64,000 bases of DNA from Apostichopus japonicus. Taxonomy: Eukaryota; Echinodermata; Holothuroidea; Aspidochirotida; Stichopodidae. This document shows, in pieces, positions 1 to 14,034 of the stretch (position 1 is its first letter; each line of letters starts with the position of its first letter). Location: the NCBI RefSeq assembly GCF_037975245.1, contig NC_092579.1, forward strand, positions 31,837,166 through 31,901,165. Direction: 5' to 3'. The position numbers were made by a program, and so were the translations under genes. The notes below the pieces were generated by a model, which saw only the letters and a program-made list of their open reading frames with translations, was not told where the DNA came from and made no database searches.

Positions 1-44
1 CGTTTCTAATACTTAAAGTTCCAGAGACCGTATAAGATCGCGGC

Positions 45-48
45 AAAA
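45..48 (-). terminator. TTTT run past the tRNA-like body (representative copy)
   Basis: AAAA on the plus strand gives a TTTT run on the minus strand, six bases past the end of the tRNA-like body. Four or more T residues are the minimal RNA polymerase III stop in animals. Some monomers (for example near 4856, 6872 and 10756) have five A residues here. A transcript starting near the body would be roughly 90-100 nt. Confidence 0.45.
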
Positions 49-65
49 GCAAACTGCCCCCACCT

Positions 66-76
66 GGTCTCGAGCC
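66..76 (-). promoter_or_regulatory. Pol III B box (representative copy)
   Basis: The minus strand reads GGCTCGAGACC, fitting GGTTCGANNCC with one T-to-C change. The span from the first base of the A box to the last base of the B box is 63 bases, somewhat longer than the roughly 55 of a standard tRNA gene but within the range Pol III tolerates. Variants elsewhere include plus-strand ggtatcgagcc, ggcctcgagcc and ggtctcgtgcc. Confidence 0.6.
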
Positions 77-116
77 CGCGATCCAAAATACGTCACGCTC
101 TCGAGGTACAGAGCAA

Positions 117-128
117 CCAACCGCGCCA
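117..128 (-). promoter_or_regulatory. Pol III A box (representative copy)
   Basis: The minus strand reads TGGCGCGGTTGG, which differs from the common tRNA A box TGGCGCAGTTGG at one base. It is nearly invariant along the array. Exceptions are few, for example a CGCTCC version near 9597 and 16893, an ACAGCGCC version near 20303 and 28357, and a GCGACACG version near 22010, 24177, 25875 and 28051. Confidence 0.6.
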
Positions 129-3100
129 CGACAGCAGTTGATATAAATCTATGTTCGTTTCTAATATTTAAAGTTTCAGGGGCCTTATAAGATCGCGGCA
201 AAAGCAAACTGCCCCCACCTGGTCTCGAGCCCGCGATCCAAAATACGTCACGCTCTCGAGGTACAGAGCAACCAACCGCGCCACGACAGCAGTTGATATA
301 AATCTATGTTCGTTTCTAATACTTAAAGTTCCCAGAGACCGTATAAGATCGCGGCAAAAGCAAACTGCCCCCACCTGGTCTCGAGCCCGCGATCCAAAAT
401 ACGTGACGCTCTCGAGGTACAGAGCAACCAACCGCGCCACGACAGCAGTTGATATAAATCTATGTTCGTTTCTAATACTTAAAGTTCCAGAGACCGTATA
501 AGATCGCGGCAAAAGCAAACTGCCCCACCTGGTCTCGAGCCCGCGATCCAAAATACGTCACGCTCTCGAGGTACAGAGCAACCAACCGCGCCACGACAGC
601 AGTTGATATAAATCTATGTTCGTTTCTAATACTTAAAGTTCCAGAGACCGTATGGGATCGCGGCAAAAGCAAACTGCCCCCACCTGGTCTCGAGCCCGCG
701 ATCCAAAATACGTGACGCTCTCGAGGTACAGAGCAACCAACCGCGCCACGACAGGAGTTGATATAAATCTATGTTCGTTTCTAATACTTAAAGTTCCCGA
801 GATCGTATAAGATCGCGGCAAAAGCAAACTGCCCCCACCTGGTCTCGAGCCCGCGATCCAAAATACGTCACGCTCTCGAGGTACAGAGCAACCAACCGCG
901 CCACGACAGCAGTTGATATAAATCTATGTTCGTTTCTAATACTTAAAGTTCCAGAGACCGTATAAGATCGCGGCAAAAGCAAACTGCCCCCACCTGGTCT
1001 CGAGCCCGCGATCCAAAATACGTCACGCTCTCGAGGTACAGAGCAACCAACCGCGCCACGACAGCAGTTGATATAAATCTATGTTCGTTTCTAATATTTA
1101 AAGTTTCAGGGGCCGTATAAGATCGCGGCAAAAGCAAACTGCCCCCACCTGGTCTCGAGCCCGCGATCCAAAATACGTCACGCTCTCGAGGTACAGAGCA
1201 ACCAACCGCGCCACGACAGCAGTTGATATAAATCTATGTTCGTTTCTAATACTTAAAGTTCCAGAGACCGTATCAGATCGCGGGAAAAGCAAACTGCCCC
1301 CACCTGGTCTCGAGCCCGCGATCCAAAATACGTGACGCTCTCGAGGTACAGAGCAACCAACCGCGCCACGACAGCAGTTGATATAAATCTATGTTCGTTT
1401 CTAATACTTAAAGTTCCCAGAGACCGTATAAGATCGCGGCAAAAGCAAACTGCCCCCACCTGGTCTCGAGCCCGCGATCCAAAATACGTCACGCTCTCGA
1501 GGTACAGAGCAACCAACCGCGCCACGACAGCAGTTGATATAAATCTATGTTCGTTTCTAATACTTAAAGTTCCCAGAGACCGTATAAGATCGCGGCAAAA
1601 GCAAACTGCCCCCACCTGGTCTCGAGCCCGCGAACCAAAATACGTCACGCTCTCGAGGTACAGAGCAACCAACCGCGCCACGACAGCAGTTGATATAAAT
1701 CTATGTTCGTTTCTAATACTTAAAGTTCCCGAGATCGTATAAGATCGCGGCAAAAGCAAACTGCCCCCACCTGGTCTCGAGCCCGCGATCCAAAATACGT
1801 CACGCTCTCGAGGTACAGAGCAACCAACCGCGCCACGACAGCAGTTGATATAAATCTATGTTCGTTTCTAATACTTAAAGTTCCAGAGACCGTATAAGAT
1901 CGCGGCAAAAGCAAACTGCCCCCACCTGGTCTCGAGCCCGCGATCCAAAATACGTGACGCTCTCGAGGTACAGAGCAACCAACCGCGCCACGACAGCAGT
2001 TGATATAAATCTATGTTCGTTTCTAATATTTAAAGTTTCAGGGGCCGTATAAGATCGCGGCAAAAGCAAACTGCCCCCACCTGGTCTCGAGCCCGCGATC
2101 CAAAATACGTCACGCTCTCGAGGTACAGAGCAACCAACCGCGCCACGACAGCAGTTGATATAAATCTATGTTCGTTTCTAATACTTAAAGTTCCCAGAGA
2201 CCGTATAAGATCGCGGCAAAAGCAAACTGCCCCCACCTGGTCTCGAGCCCGCGATCCAAAATACGTGACGCTCTCGAGGTACAGAGCAACCAACCGCGCC
2301 ACGACAGCAGTTGATATAAATCTATGTTCGTTTCTAATACTTAAAGTTCCAGAGACCGTATAAGATCGCGGCAAAAGCAAACTGCCCCCACCTGGTCTCG
2401 AGCCCGCGATCCAAAATACGTCACGCTCTCGAGGTACAGAGCAACCAACCGCGCCACGACAGCAGTTGATATAAATCTATGTTCGTTTCTAATACTTAAA
2501 GTTCCAGAGACCGTATGGGATCGCGGCAAAAGCAAACTGCCCCCACCTGGTCTCGAGCCCGCGATCCAAAATATGTCACGCTCTCGAGGTACAGAGCAAC
2601 CAACCGCGCCACGACAGCAGTTGATATAAATCTATGTTCGTTTCTAATACTTAAAGTTCCCAGAGACCGTATAAGATCGCGGCAAAAGCAAACTGCCCCC
2701 ACCTGGTCTCGAGCCCGCGATCCAAAATACGTCACGCTCTCGAGGTACAGAGCAACCAACCGCGCCACGACAGCAGTTGATATAAATCTATGTTCGTTTC
2801 TAATACTTAAAGTTCCCAGAGACCGTATGAGATCGCGGCAAAAGCAAACTGCCCCCACCTGGTCTCGAGCCCGCGATCCAAAATACGTCACGCTCTCGAG
2901 GTACAGAGCAACCAACCGCGCCACGACAGCAGTTGATATAAATCTATAATCGTTTCTAATACTTAAAGTTCCAGAGACCGTACCAGATCCCGCAAAAGCA
3001 AACTGCCCCCACCTGGCCTCGAGCCCGCGATCCAAAATACGTGACGCTCTCGAGGTACAGAGCAACCAACCGCGCCACGAGAGCAGTTGATATAGAGCTA

Positions 3101-6100
3101 TGTTCGTTTCTAATACTTAAAGTTCCCGAGATCGTATAAGATCGCGGCAAAAGCAAACTGCCCCCACCTGGTCTCGAGCCCGCGATCCAAAATACGTCAC
3201 GCTCTCGAGGTACAGAGCAACCAACCGCGCCACGACAGCAGTTGATATAAATCTATGTTCGTTTCTAATACTTAAAGTTCCAGAGACCGTATAAGATCGC
3301 GGCAAAAGCAAACTGCCCCCACCTGGTCTCGAGCCCGCGATCCAAAATACGTCACGCTCTCGAGGTACAGAGCAACCAACCGCGCCACGACAGCAGTTGA
3401 TATAAATCTATGTTCGTTTCTAATATTTAAAGTTTCAGGGGCCGTATAAGATCGCGGCAAAAGCAAACTGCCCCCACCTGGTCTCGAGCCCGCGATCCAA
3501 AATACGTCACGCTCTCGAGGTACAGAGCAACCAACCGCGCCACGACAGCAGTTGATATAAATCTATGTTCGTTTCTAATACTTAAAGTTCCCAGAGACCG
3601 TATAAGATCGCGGCAAAAGCAAACTGCCCCCACCTGGTCTCGAGCCCGCGATCCAAAATACGTGACGCTCTCGAGGTACAGAGCAACCAACCGCGCCACG
3701 ACAGCAGTTGATATAAATCTATGTTCGTTTCTAATACTTAAAGTTCCAGAGACCGTATGGGATCGCGGCAAAAGCAAACTGCCCCACCTGGTCTCGAGCC
3801 CGCGATCCAAAATACGTCACGCTCTCGAGGTACAGAGCAACCAACCGCGCCACGACAGCAGTTGATATAAATCTATGTTCGTTTCTAATACTTAAAGTTC
3901 CAGAGACCGTATGGGATCGCGGCAAAAGCAAACTGCCCCCACCTGGTCTCGAGCCCGCGATCCAAAATACGTCACGCTCTCGAGGTACAGAGCAACCAAC
4001 CGCGCCACGACAGCAGTTGATATAAATCTATGTTCGTTTCTAATACTTAAAGTTTCAGGGGCCGTATAAGATCGCGGCAAAATCAAACTGCCCCCACCTG
4101 GTCTCGAGCCCGCGATCCAAAATACGTCACGCTCTCGAGGTACAGAGCAACCAACCGCGCCACGACAGCAGTTGATATAAATCTATGTTCGTTTCTAATA
4201 CTTAAAGTTCCCAGAGACCGTATGAGATCGCGGCAAAAGCAAACTGCCCCCACCTGGTCTCGAGCCCGCGATCCAAAATACGTCACGCTCTCGAGGTACA
4301 GAGCAACCAACCGCGCCACGACAGCAGTTGATATAAATCTATGTTCGTTTCTAATACTTAAAGTTCCAGAGACCGTATAAGATCGCGGCAAAAGCAAACT
4401 GCCCCCACCTGGTCTCGAGCCCGCGATCCAAAATACGTCACGCTCTCGAGGTACAGAGCAACCAACCGCGCCACGACAGCAGTTGATATAAATCTATGTT
4501 CGTTTCTAATACTTAAAGTTCCCAGAGACCGTATCAGATCGCGGCAAAAGCAAACTGCCCCCACCTGGTCTCGAGCCCGCGATCCAAAATACGTGACGCT
4601 CTCGAGGTACAGAGCAACCAACCGCGCCACGACAGCAGTTGATATAAATCTATGTTCGTTTCTAATACTTAAAGTTCCCAGAGACCGTATGAGATCGCGG
4701 CAAAAGCAAACTGCCCCCACCTGTTCTCGAGCCCGCGATCCAAAATACGTGACGCTCTCGAGGTACAGAGCAACCAACCGCGCCACGACAGCAGTTGATA
4801 TAAATCTATGTTCGTTTCTAATACATAAAGTTCCAGAGACCGTATGAAATCGCGGAAAAAGCTAACTGCCCCCACCTGGTCTCGAGCCCGCGATCCAAAA
4901 TACGTCACGCTCTCGAGGTACAGAGCAACCAACCGCGCCACGACAGCAGTTGATATAAATCTATAATCGTTTCTAATACTTAAAGTTCCAGAGACCGTAC
5001 CAGATCCCGCAAAAGCAAACTGCCCCCACCTGGCCTCGAGCCCGCGATCCAAAATACGTCACGCTCTCGAGGTACAGAGCAACCAACCGCGCCACGAGAG
5101 CAGTTGATATAGAGCTATGTTCGTTTCTAATACTTAAAGTTCCCAGAGACCGTATAAGATCGCGGGAAAAGCAAACTGCCCCCACCTGGTCTCGAGCCCG
5201 CGATCCAAAATACGTGACGCTCTCGAGGTACAGAGCAACCAACCGCGCCACGACAGCAGTTGATATAAATCTATGTTCGTTTCTAATACTTAAAGTTCCC
5301 AGAGACCGTATAAGATCGCGGCAAAAGCAAACTGCCCCCACCTGGTCTCGAGCCCGCGATCCAAAATACGTCACGCTCTCGAGGTACAGAGCAACCAACC
5401 GCGCCACGACAGCAGTTGATATAAATCTATGTTCGTTTCTAATACTTAAAGTTCCAGAGACCGTATGAGATCGCGGCAAAAGCAAACTGCCCCCACCTGG
5501 TCTCGAGCCCGCGATCCAAAATACGTCACGCTCTCGAGGTACAGAGCAACCAACCGCGCCACGACAGCAGTTGATATAAATCTATGTTCGTTTCTAATAT
5601 TTAAAGTTTCAGGGGCCGTATAAGATCGCGGCAAAAGCAAACTGCCCCCACCTGGTCTCGAGCCCGCGATCCAAAATACGTCTCGCTCTCGAGGTACAGA
5701 GCAACCAACCGCGCCACGACAGCAGTTGATATAAATCTATGTTCGTTTCTAATACTTAAAGTTCCCAGAGACCGTATGAGATCGCGGCAAAAGCAAACTG
5801 CCCCCACCTGGTCTCGAGCCCGCGATCCAAAATACGTGACGCTCTCGAGGTACAGAGCAACCAACCGCGCCACGACAGCAGTTGATATAAATCTATGTTC
5901 GTTTCTAATACTTAAAGTTCCAGAGACCGTATGAGATCGCGGCAAAAGCAAACTGCCCCCACCTGGTCTCGAGCCCGCGATCCAAAATACGTCACGCTCT
6001 CGAGGTACAGAGCAACCAACCGCGCCACGACAGCAGTTGATATAAATCTATGTTCGTTTCTAATACTTAAAGTTCCAGAGACCGTATGAGATCGCGGCAA

Positions 6101-6989
6101 AAGCAAACTGCCCCCACCTGGTCTCGAGCCCGCGATCCAAAATACGTCACGCTCTCGAGGTACAGAGCAACCAACCGCGCCACGACAGCAGTTGATATAA
6201 ATCTATGTTCGTTTCTAATACTTAAAGTTCCAGAGACCGTATGAGATCGAGGCAAAAGCAACCTGCCCCCACCTGGTCTCGAGCCCGCGATCCAAAATAC
6301 GTCACGCTCTCGAGGTACAGAGCAACCAACCGCGCCACGACAGCAGTTGATATAAATCTATGTTCGTTTCTAATACTTAAAGTTCCAGAGACCGTATGAG
6401 ATTGCGGCAAAAGCAAACTGCCCCCACCTGGTCTCGAGCCCGCGATCCAAAATACGTGACGCTCTCGAGGTACAGAGCAACCAACCGCGCCACGACAGCA
6501 GTTGATATAAATCTATGTTCGTTTCTAATACTTAAAGTTCCAGAGACCGTATGAGATCGCGGCAAAAGCAAACTGCCCCCACCTGGTCTCGAGCCCGCGA
6601 TCCAAAATACGTCACGCTCTCGAGGTACAGAGCAACCAACCGCGCCACGACAGCAGTTGATATAAATCTATGTTCGTTTCTAATACTTAAAGTTCCAGAG
6701 ACCGTATGAGATCGCGGCAAAAGCAACCTGCCCCCACCTGGTCTCGAGCACACGATCCAAAATACGTCACGCTCTCGAGGTACAGAGCAACCAACCGCGC
6801 CACGACAGCAGTTGATATAAATCTATGTTCGTTTCTAATACATAAAGTTCCAGAGACCGTATGAAATCGCGGAAAAAGCTAACTGCCCCCACCTGGTCTC
6901 GAGCCCGCGATCCAAAATACGTCACGCTCTCGAGGTACAGAGCAACCAACCGCGCCACGACAGCAGTTGATATAAATCTATGTTCGTTT

Positions 6990-8290
6990 CTAATACTTAC
7001 AGTTCCAGAGACCGTACCAGATCCCGCAAAAGCAAACTGCCCCCACCTGGCCTCGAGCCCGCGATCCAAAATACGTCACGCTCTCGAGGTACAGAGCAAC
7101 CAACCGCGCCACGAGAGCAGTTGATATAAATCTATGTTCGTTTCTAATACTGAAAGTTCCCAGAGACCGTATGAGATCGCGGCAAAAGCAAACTGCCCCC
7201 ACCTGGTCTCGAGCCCGCGATCCAAAATACGTCACGCTCTCGAGGTACAGAGCAACCAACCGCGCCACGACAGCAGTTGATATAAATCTATGTTCGTTTC
7301 TAATACTTAAAGTTCCCAGAGACCGTATAAGATCGCGGCAAAAGCAAACTGCCCCCACCTGGTCTCGAGCCCGCGATCCAAAATACGTCACGCTCTCGAG
7401 GTACAGAGCAACCAACCGCGCCACGACAGCAGTTGATATAGAGCTATGTTCGTTTCTAATACTTAAAGTTCCCAGAGACCGTATAAGATCGCGGCAAAAG
7501 CAAACTGCCCCCACCTGGTCTCGAGCCCGCGATCCAAAATACGTCACGCTCTCGAGGTACAGAGCAACCAACCGCGCCACGACAGCAGTTGATATAAATC
7601 TATGTTCGTTTCTAATACTTAAAGTTCCCAGAGACCGTATAAGATCGCGGCAAAAGCAAACTGCCCCCACCTGGTCTCGAGCCCGCGATCCAAAATACGT
7701 CACGCTCTCGAGGTACAGAGCAACCAACCGCGCCACGACAGCAGTTGATATAAATCTATGTTCGTTTCTAATACTTAAAGTTCCAGAGACCGTATGGGAT
7801 CGCGGCAAAAGCAAACTGCCCCCACCTGGTCTCGAGCCCGCGATCCAAAATACGTCACGCTCTCGAGGTACAGAGCAACCAACCGCGCCACGACAGCAGT
7901 TGATATAAATCTATGTTCGTTTCTAATACTTAAAGTTTCAGGGGCCGTATAAGATCGCGGCAAAAGCAAACTGCCCCCACCTGGTCTCGAGCCCGCGATC
8001 CAAAATACGTCACGCTCTCGAGGTACAGAGCAACCAACCGCGCCACGACAGCAGTTGATATAAATCTATGTTCGTTTCTAATACTTAAAGTTCCCAGAGA
8101 CCGTATGAGATCGCGGCAAAAGCAAACTGCCCCCACCTGGTCTCGAGCCCGCGATCCAAAATACGTCACGCTCTCGAGGTACAGAGCAACCAACCGCGCC
8201 ACGACAGCAGTTGATATAAATCTATGTTCGTTTCTAATACTTAAAGTTCCAGAGACCGTATGAGATCGCGGCAAAAGCAAACTGCCCCCA
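6990..8290. repeat. Higher-order block, first copy (period 5744 bp)
   Basis: The monomer series starting with the acttacagttcc variant (ttac at 6997) recurs at 12741, exactly 5744 bp or 37 monomers away, with nearly identical order of 155 and 156 bp units. Confidence 0.7.
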
Positions 8291-11200
8291 CCTGGTCTCG
8301 AGCCCGCGATCCAAAATACGTCACGCTCTCGAGGTACAGAGCAACCAACCGCGCCACGACAGCAGTTGATATAAATCTATGTTCGTTTCTAATACTTAAA
8401 GTTCCCAGAGACCGTATGAGATCGCGGCAAAAGCAAACTGCCCCCACCTGGTCTCGAGCCCGCGATCCAAAATACGTCACGCTCTCGAGGTACAGAGCAA
8501 CCAACCGCGCCACGACAGCAGTTGATATAAATCTATGTTCGTTTCTAATACTTAAAGTTCCAGAGACCGTATGAGATCGCGGCAAAAGCAAACTGCCCCC
8601 ACCTGGTCTCGAGCCCGCGATCCAAAATACGTCACGCTCTCGAGGTACAGAGCAACCAACCGCGCCACGACAGCAGTTGATATAAATCTATGTTCGTTTC
8701 TAATACTTAAAGTTTCAGGGGCCGTATAAGATCGCGGCAAAAGCAAACTGCCCCCACCTGGTCTCGAGCCCGCGATCCAAAATACGTCACGCTCTCGAGG
8801 TACAGAGCAACCAACCGCGCCACGACAGCAGTTGATATAAATCTATGTTCGTTTCTAATACTTAAAGTTCCCAGAGACCGTATAAGATCGCGGCAAAAGC
8901 AAACTGCCCCCACCTGGTCTCGTGCCCGCGATCCAAAATACGTCACGCTCTCGAGGTACAGAGCAACCAACCGCGCCACGACAGCAGTTGATATAAATCT
9001 ATGTTCATTTCTAATACTTAAAGTTCCCAGAGACCGTATGAGATCGCGGCAAAAGCAAACTGCCCCCACCTGGTCTCGAGCCCGCGATCCAAAATACGTC
9101 ACGCTCTCGAGGTACAGAGCAACCAACCGCGCCACGACAGCAGTTGATATAAATCTATGTTCGTTTCTAATACTTAAAGTTCCAGAGACCGTATGAGATC
9201 GCGGCAAAAGCAAACTGCCCCCACCTGGTCTCGAGCCCGCGATCCAAAATACGTCACGCTCTCGAGGTACAGAGCAACCAACCGCGCCACGACAGCAGTT
9301 GATATAAATCTATGTTCGTTTCTAATACTTAAAGTTCCCGAGACCGTATAAGATCGCGGCAAAAGCAAACTGCCCCCACCTGGTCTCGAGCACGCGATCC
9401 AAAATACGTCACGCTCTCGAGGTACAGAGCACAACCAACCGCGCCACGACAGCAGTTGATATAAATCTATGTTCGTTTCTAATACTTAAAGTTTCTGGGG
9501 CCGTATAAGATCGCGGCAAAAGCAAACTGCCCACACCTGGTCTCGAGCCCGCGATCCAAAATACGTCACGCTCTCGAGGTACAGAGCAACCAACCGCTCC
9601 ACGACAGCAGTTGATATAAATCTATGTTCGTTTCTAATACTTAAAGTTCCAGAGACCGTACCAGATCCCGCAAAAGCAAACTGCCCCCACCTGGCCTCGA
9701 GCCCGCGATCCAAAATACGTCACGCTCTCGAGGTATTAAGCAACCAACCGCGCCACGAGAGCAGTTGATATAGAGCTATGTTCGTTTCTAATACTTAAAG
9801 TTCCAGAGACCGTATGAGATCGCGGCAAAAGCAAACTGCCCCCACCTGGTCTCGAGCCCGCGATCCAAAATACGTCACGCTCTCGAGGTACAGAGCAACC
9901 AACCGCGCCACGACAGCAGTTGATATAAATCTATGTTCGTTTCTAATACTTAAAGTTCCAGAGACCGTATGAGATCGCGGCAAAAGCAAACTGCCCCCAC
10001 CTGGTCTCGAGCCCGCGATCCAAAATACGTGACGCTCTCGAGGTACAGAGCAACCAACCGCGCCACGACAGCAGTTGATATAAATCTATGTTCGTTTCTA
10101 ATACTTAAAGTTCCAGAGACCGTATGAGATCGCGGCAAAAGCAAACTGCCCCCACCTGGTCTCGAGCCCGCGATCCAAAATACGTCACGCTCTCGAGGTA
10201 CAGAGCAACCAACCGCGCCACGACAGCAGTTGATATAAATCTATGTTCGTTTCTAATACTTAAAGTTCCAGATACGGTATGAGATCGCGGCAAAAGCAAA
10301 CTGCCCCACCTGGTCTCGAGCCCGCGATCCAAAATACGTCACGCTCTCGAGGTACAGAGCAACCAACCGCGCCACGACAGCAGTTGATATAAATCTATGT
10401 TCGTTTCTAATACTTAAAGTTCCAGAGACGGTATCAGATCGCGGCAAAAGCAAACTGCCCCCACCTGGTCTCGAGCCCGCGATCCAAAATACGTCACGCT
10501 CTCGAGGTACAGAGCAACCAACCGCGCCACGACAACAGTTGATATAAATCTATGTTCGTTTCTAATACTTAAAGTTCCAGAGACCGTACAAGATCGCGGC
10601 AAAAGCAAACTGCCCCCACCTGGTCTCGAGCCCGCGATCCAAAATACGTCACGCTCTCGAGGTACAGAGCAACCAACCGCGCCACGACAGCAGTTGATAT
10701 AAATCTGTGTTCGTTTCTAATACTTAAAGTTCCCAGAGACCGTATAAGATCGCGGAAAAAGCTAACTGCCCCCACCTGGTCTCGAGCCCGCGATCCAAAA
10801 TACGTCACGCTCTCGAGGTACAGAGCAACCAACCGCGCCACGACAGCAGTTGATATAAATCTATGTTCGTTTCTAATACTTAAAGTTCCAGAGACCGTAT
10901 GAGATCGCGGCAAAAGCAAACTGCCCCCACCTGGTCTCGAGCCCGCGATCCAAAATACGTCACGCTCTCGAGGTACAGAGCAACCAACCGCGCCACGACA
11001 GCAGTTGATATAAATCTATGTTCGTTTCTAATACTTAAAGTTCCAGAGACCGTATGAGATCGCGGCAAAAGCAAAACTGCCCCCACCTGGTCTCGAGCCC
11101 GCGATCCAAAATACGTCACGCTCTCGAGGTACAGAGCAACCAACCGCGCCACGACAGCAGTTGATATAAATCTATGTTCGTTTCTAATACTTAAAGTTCC

Positions 11201-12733
11201 AGAGACCGTACCAGATCCCGGCAAAAGCAAACTGCCCCCACCTGGCCTCGAGCCCGCGATCCAAAATACGTCACGCTCTCGAGGTACAGAGCAACCAACC
11301 GCGCCACGAGAGCAGTTGATATAGAGCTATGTTCGTTTCTAATACTTAAAGTTCCCAGAGACCGTATAAGATCGCGGCAAAAGCAAACTGCCCCCACGTG
11401 GCCTCGAGCCCGCGATCCAAAATACGTCACGCTCTCGAGGTACAGAGCAACCAACCGCGCCACGAGAGCAGTTGATATAGAGCTATGTTCGTTTCTAATA
11501 CTTAAAGTTCCAGAGACCGTATGAGATCGCGGCAAAAGCAAACTGCCCCCACCTGGTCTCGAGCCCGCGATCCAAAATACGTCACGCTCTCGAGGTACAG
11601 AGCAACCAACCGCGCCACGACAGCAGTTGATATAAATCTATGTTCGTTTCTAATACTTAAAGTTCCAGAGACCGTATGAGATCGCGGCAAAAGCAAACTG
11701 CCCCCACCTGGTCTCGAGCCCGCGATCCAAAATACGTCACGCTCTCGAGGTACAGAGCAACCAACCGCGCCACGACAGCAGTTGATATAAATCTATGTTC
11801 ATTTCTAATACTTAAAGTTCCAGAGACCGTATGAGATCGCGGCAAAAGCAAACTGCCCCACCTGGTCTCGAGCCCGCGATCCAAAATACGTCACGCTCTC
11901 GAGGTACAGAGCAACCAACCGCGCCACGACAGCAGTTGATATAAATCTATGTTCGTTTCTAATACTTAAAGTTCCAGAGACGGTATCAGATCGCGGCAAA
12001 AGCAAACTGCCCCCACCTGGTCTCGAGCCCGCGATCCAAAATACGTCACGCTCTCGAGGTACAGAGCAACCAACCGCGCCACGACAGCAGTTGATATAAA
12101 TCTGTGTTCGTTTCTAATACTTAAAGTTCCAGAGACCGTATGAGATCGCGGCAAAAGCAAACTGCCCCCACCTGGTCTCGAGCCCGCGATCCAAAATACG
12201 TGACGCTCTCGAGGTACAGAGCAACCAACCGCGCCACGACAGCAGTTGATATAAATCTATGTTCGTTTCTAATACTTAAAGTTCCCAGAGACCGTATGAG
12301 ATCGCGGCAAAAGCAAACTGCCCCCACCTGTTCTCGAGCCCGCGATCCAAAATACGTGACGCTCTCGAGGTACAGAGCAACCAACCGCGCCACGACAGCA
12401 GTTGATATAAATCTATGTTCGTTTCTAATACATAAAGTTCCAGAGACCGTATGAAATCGCGGAAAAAGCTAACTGCCCCCACCTGGTCTCGAGCCCGCGA
12501 TCCAAAATACGTCACGCTCTCGAGGTACAGAGCAACCAACCGCGCCACGACAGCAGTTGATATAAATCTATAATCGTTTCTAATACTTAAAGTTCCAGAG
12601 ACCGTACCAGATCCCGCAAAAGCAAACTGCCCCCACCTGGCCTCGAGCCCGCGATCCAAAATACGTCACGCTCTCGAGGTACAGAGCAACCAACCGCGCC
12701 ACGACAGCAGTTGATATAAATCTATGTTCGTTT

Positions 12734-14034
12734 CTAATACTTACAGTTCCAGAGACCGTACCAGATCCCGCAAAAGCAAACTGCCCCCACCTGGCCTCGA
12801 GCACGCGATCCAAAATACGTCACGCTCTCGAGGTACAGAGCAACCAACCGCGCCACGACAGCAGTTGATATAAATCTATGTTCGTTTCTAATACTTAAAG
12901 TTCCCAGAGACCGTATGAGATCGCGGCAAAAGCAAACTGCCCCCACCTGGTCTCGAGCCCGCGATCCAAAATACGTCACGCTCTCGAGGTACAGAGCAAC
13001 CAACCGCGCCACGACAGCAGTTGATATAAATCTATGTTCGTTTCTAATACTTAAAGTTCCCAGAGACCGTATAAGATCGCGGCAAAAGCAAACTGCCCCC
13101 ACCTGGTCTCGAGCCCGCGATCCAAAATACGTCACGCTCTCGAGGTACAGAGCAACCAACCGCGCCACGACAGCAGTTGATATAGAGCTATGTTCGTTTC
13201 TAATACTTAAAGTTCCCAGAGACCGTATAAGATCGCGGCAAAAGCAAACTGCCCCCACCTGGTCTCGAGCCCGCGATCCAAAATACGTGACGCTCTCGAG
13301 GTACAGAGCAACCAACCGCGCCACGACAGCAGTTGATATAAATCTATGTTCGTTTCTAATACTTAAAGTTCCCAGAGACCGTATAAGATCGCGGCAAAAG
13401 CAAACTGCCCCCACCTGGTCTCGAGCCCGCGATCCAAAATACGTCACGCTCTCGAGGTACAGAGCAACCAACCGCGCCACGACAGCAGTTGATATAAATC
13501 TATGTTCGTTTCTAATACTTAAAGTTCCAGAGACCGTATGGGATCGCGGCAAAAGCAAACTGCCCCCACCTGGTCTCGAGCCCGCGATCCAAAATACGTC
13601 ACGCTCTCGAGGTACAGAGCAACCAACCGCGCCACGACAGCAGTTGATATAAATCTATGTTCGTTTCTAATACTTAAAGTTTCAGGGGCCGTATAAGATC
13701 GCGGCAAAAGCAAACTGCCCCCACCTGGTCTCGAGCCCGCGATCCAAAATACGTCACGCTCTCGAGGTACAGAGCAACCAACCGCGCCACGACAGCAGTT
13801 GATATAAATCTATGTTCGTTTCTAATACTTAAAGTTCCCAGAGACCGTATGAGATCGCGGCAAAAGCAAACTGCCCCCACCTGGTCTCGAGCCCGCGATC
13901 CAAAATACGTCACGCTCTCGAGGTACAGAGCAACCAACCGCGCCACGACAGCAGTTGATATAAATCTATGTTCGTTTCTAATACTTAAAGTTCCAGAGAC
14001 CGTATAAGATCGCGGCAAAAGCAAACTGCCCCCA
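12734..14034. repeat. Higher-order block, second copy (period 5744 bp)
   Basis: Copy of the series at 6990-8290 with only scattered substitutions, for example cgtgacg instead of cgtcacg near 13287 and gacagcag instead of gagagcag in the first unit. Confidence 0.7.

Larger units (their letters stand above)
55..135 (-). ncRNA. tRNA-like Pol III unit, representative copy (repeated in most monomers)
   Basis: This is the first complete copy, and the same layout recurs about every 155 bp to 28.9 kb. With the minus strand numbered as a tRNA, positions 1-7 are GCTGTCG and positions 66-72 are TGGGGGC; six of the seven acceptor pairs are allowed if G-T wobbles are counted. The D arm shows GCGC and GCTC with three of four pairs and a GGTTGGTT loop. 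The T loop is CTCGAGA with only three of five stem pairs. The anticodon arm is poor and the variable region is long, so this is not a functional tRNA gene and no anticodon can be assigned. Such heads are known from tRNA-derived SINEs. Whether it is transcribed cannot be told from sequence. Confidence 0.5.

Noticed and set aside
55-135. Functional tRNA gene
   Set aside because: The anticodon and T arms do not pair properly, the variable region is too long and no anticodon can be assigned. Only a tRNA-derived SINE-like reading is supported.
141-148. TATA-like motif (atataaat) in each monomer as an upstream promoter
   Set aside because: On the minus strand it lies only about 6-12 bases before the tRNA-like body, too close for the usual position near -30. 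On the plus strand no transcription unit follows it.
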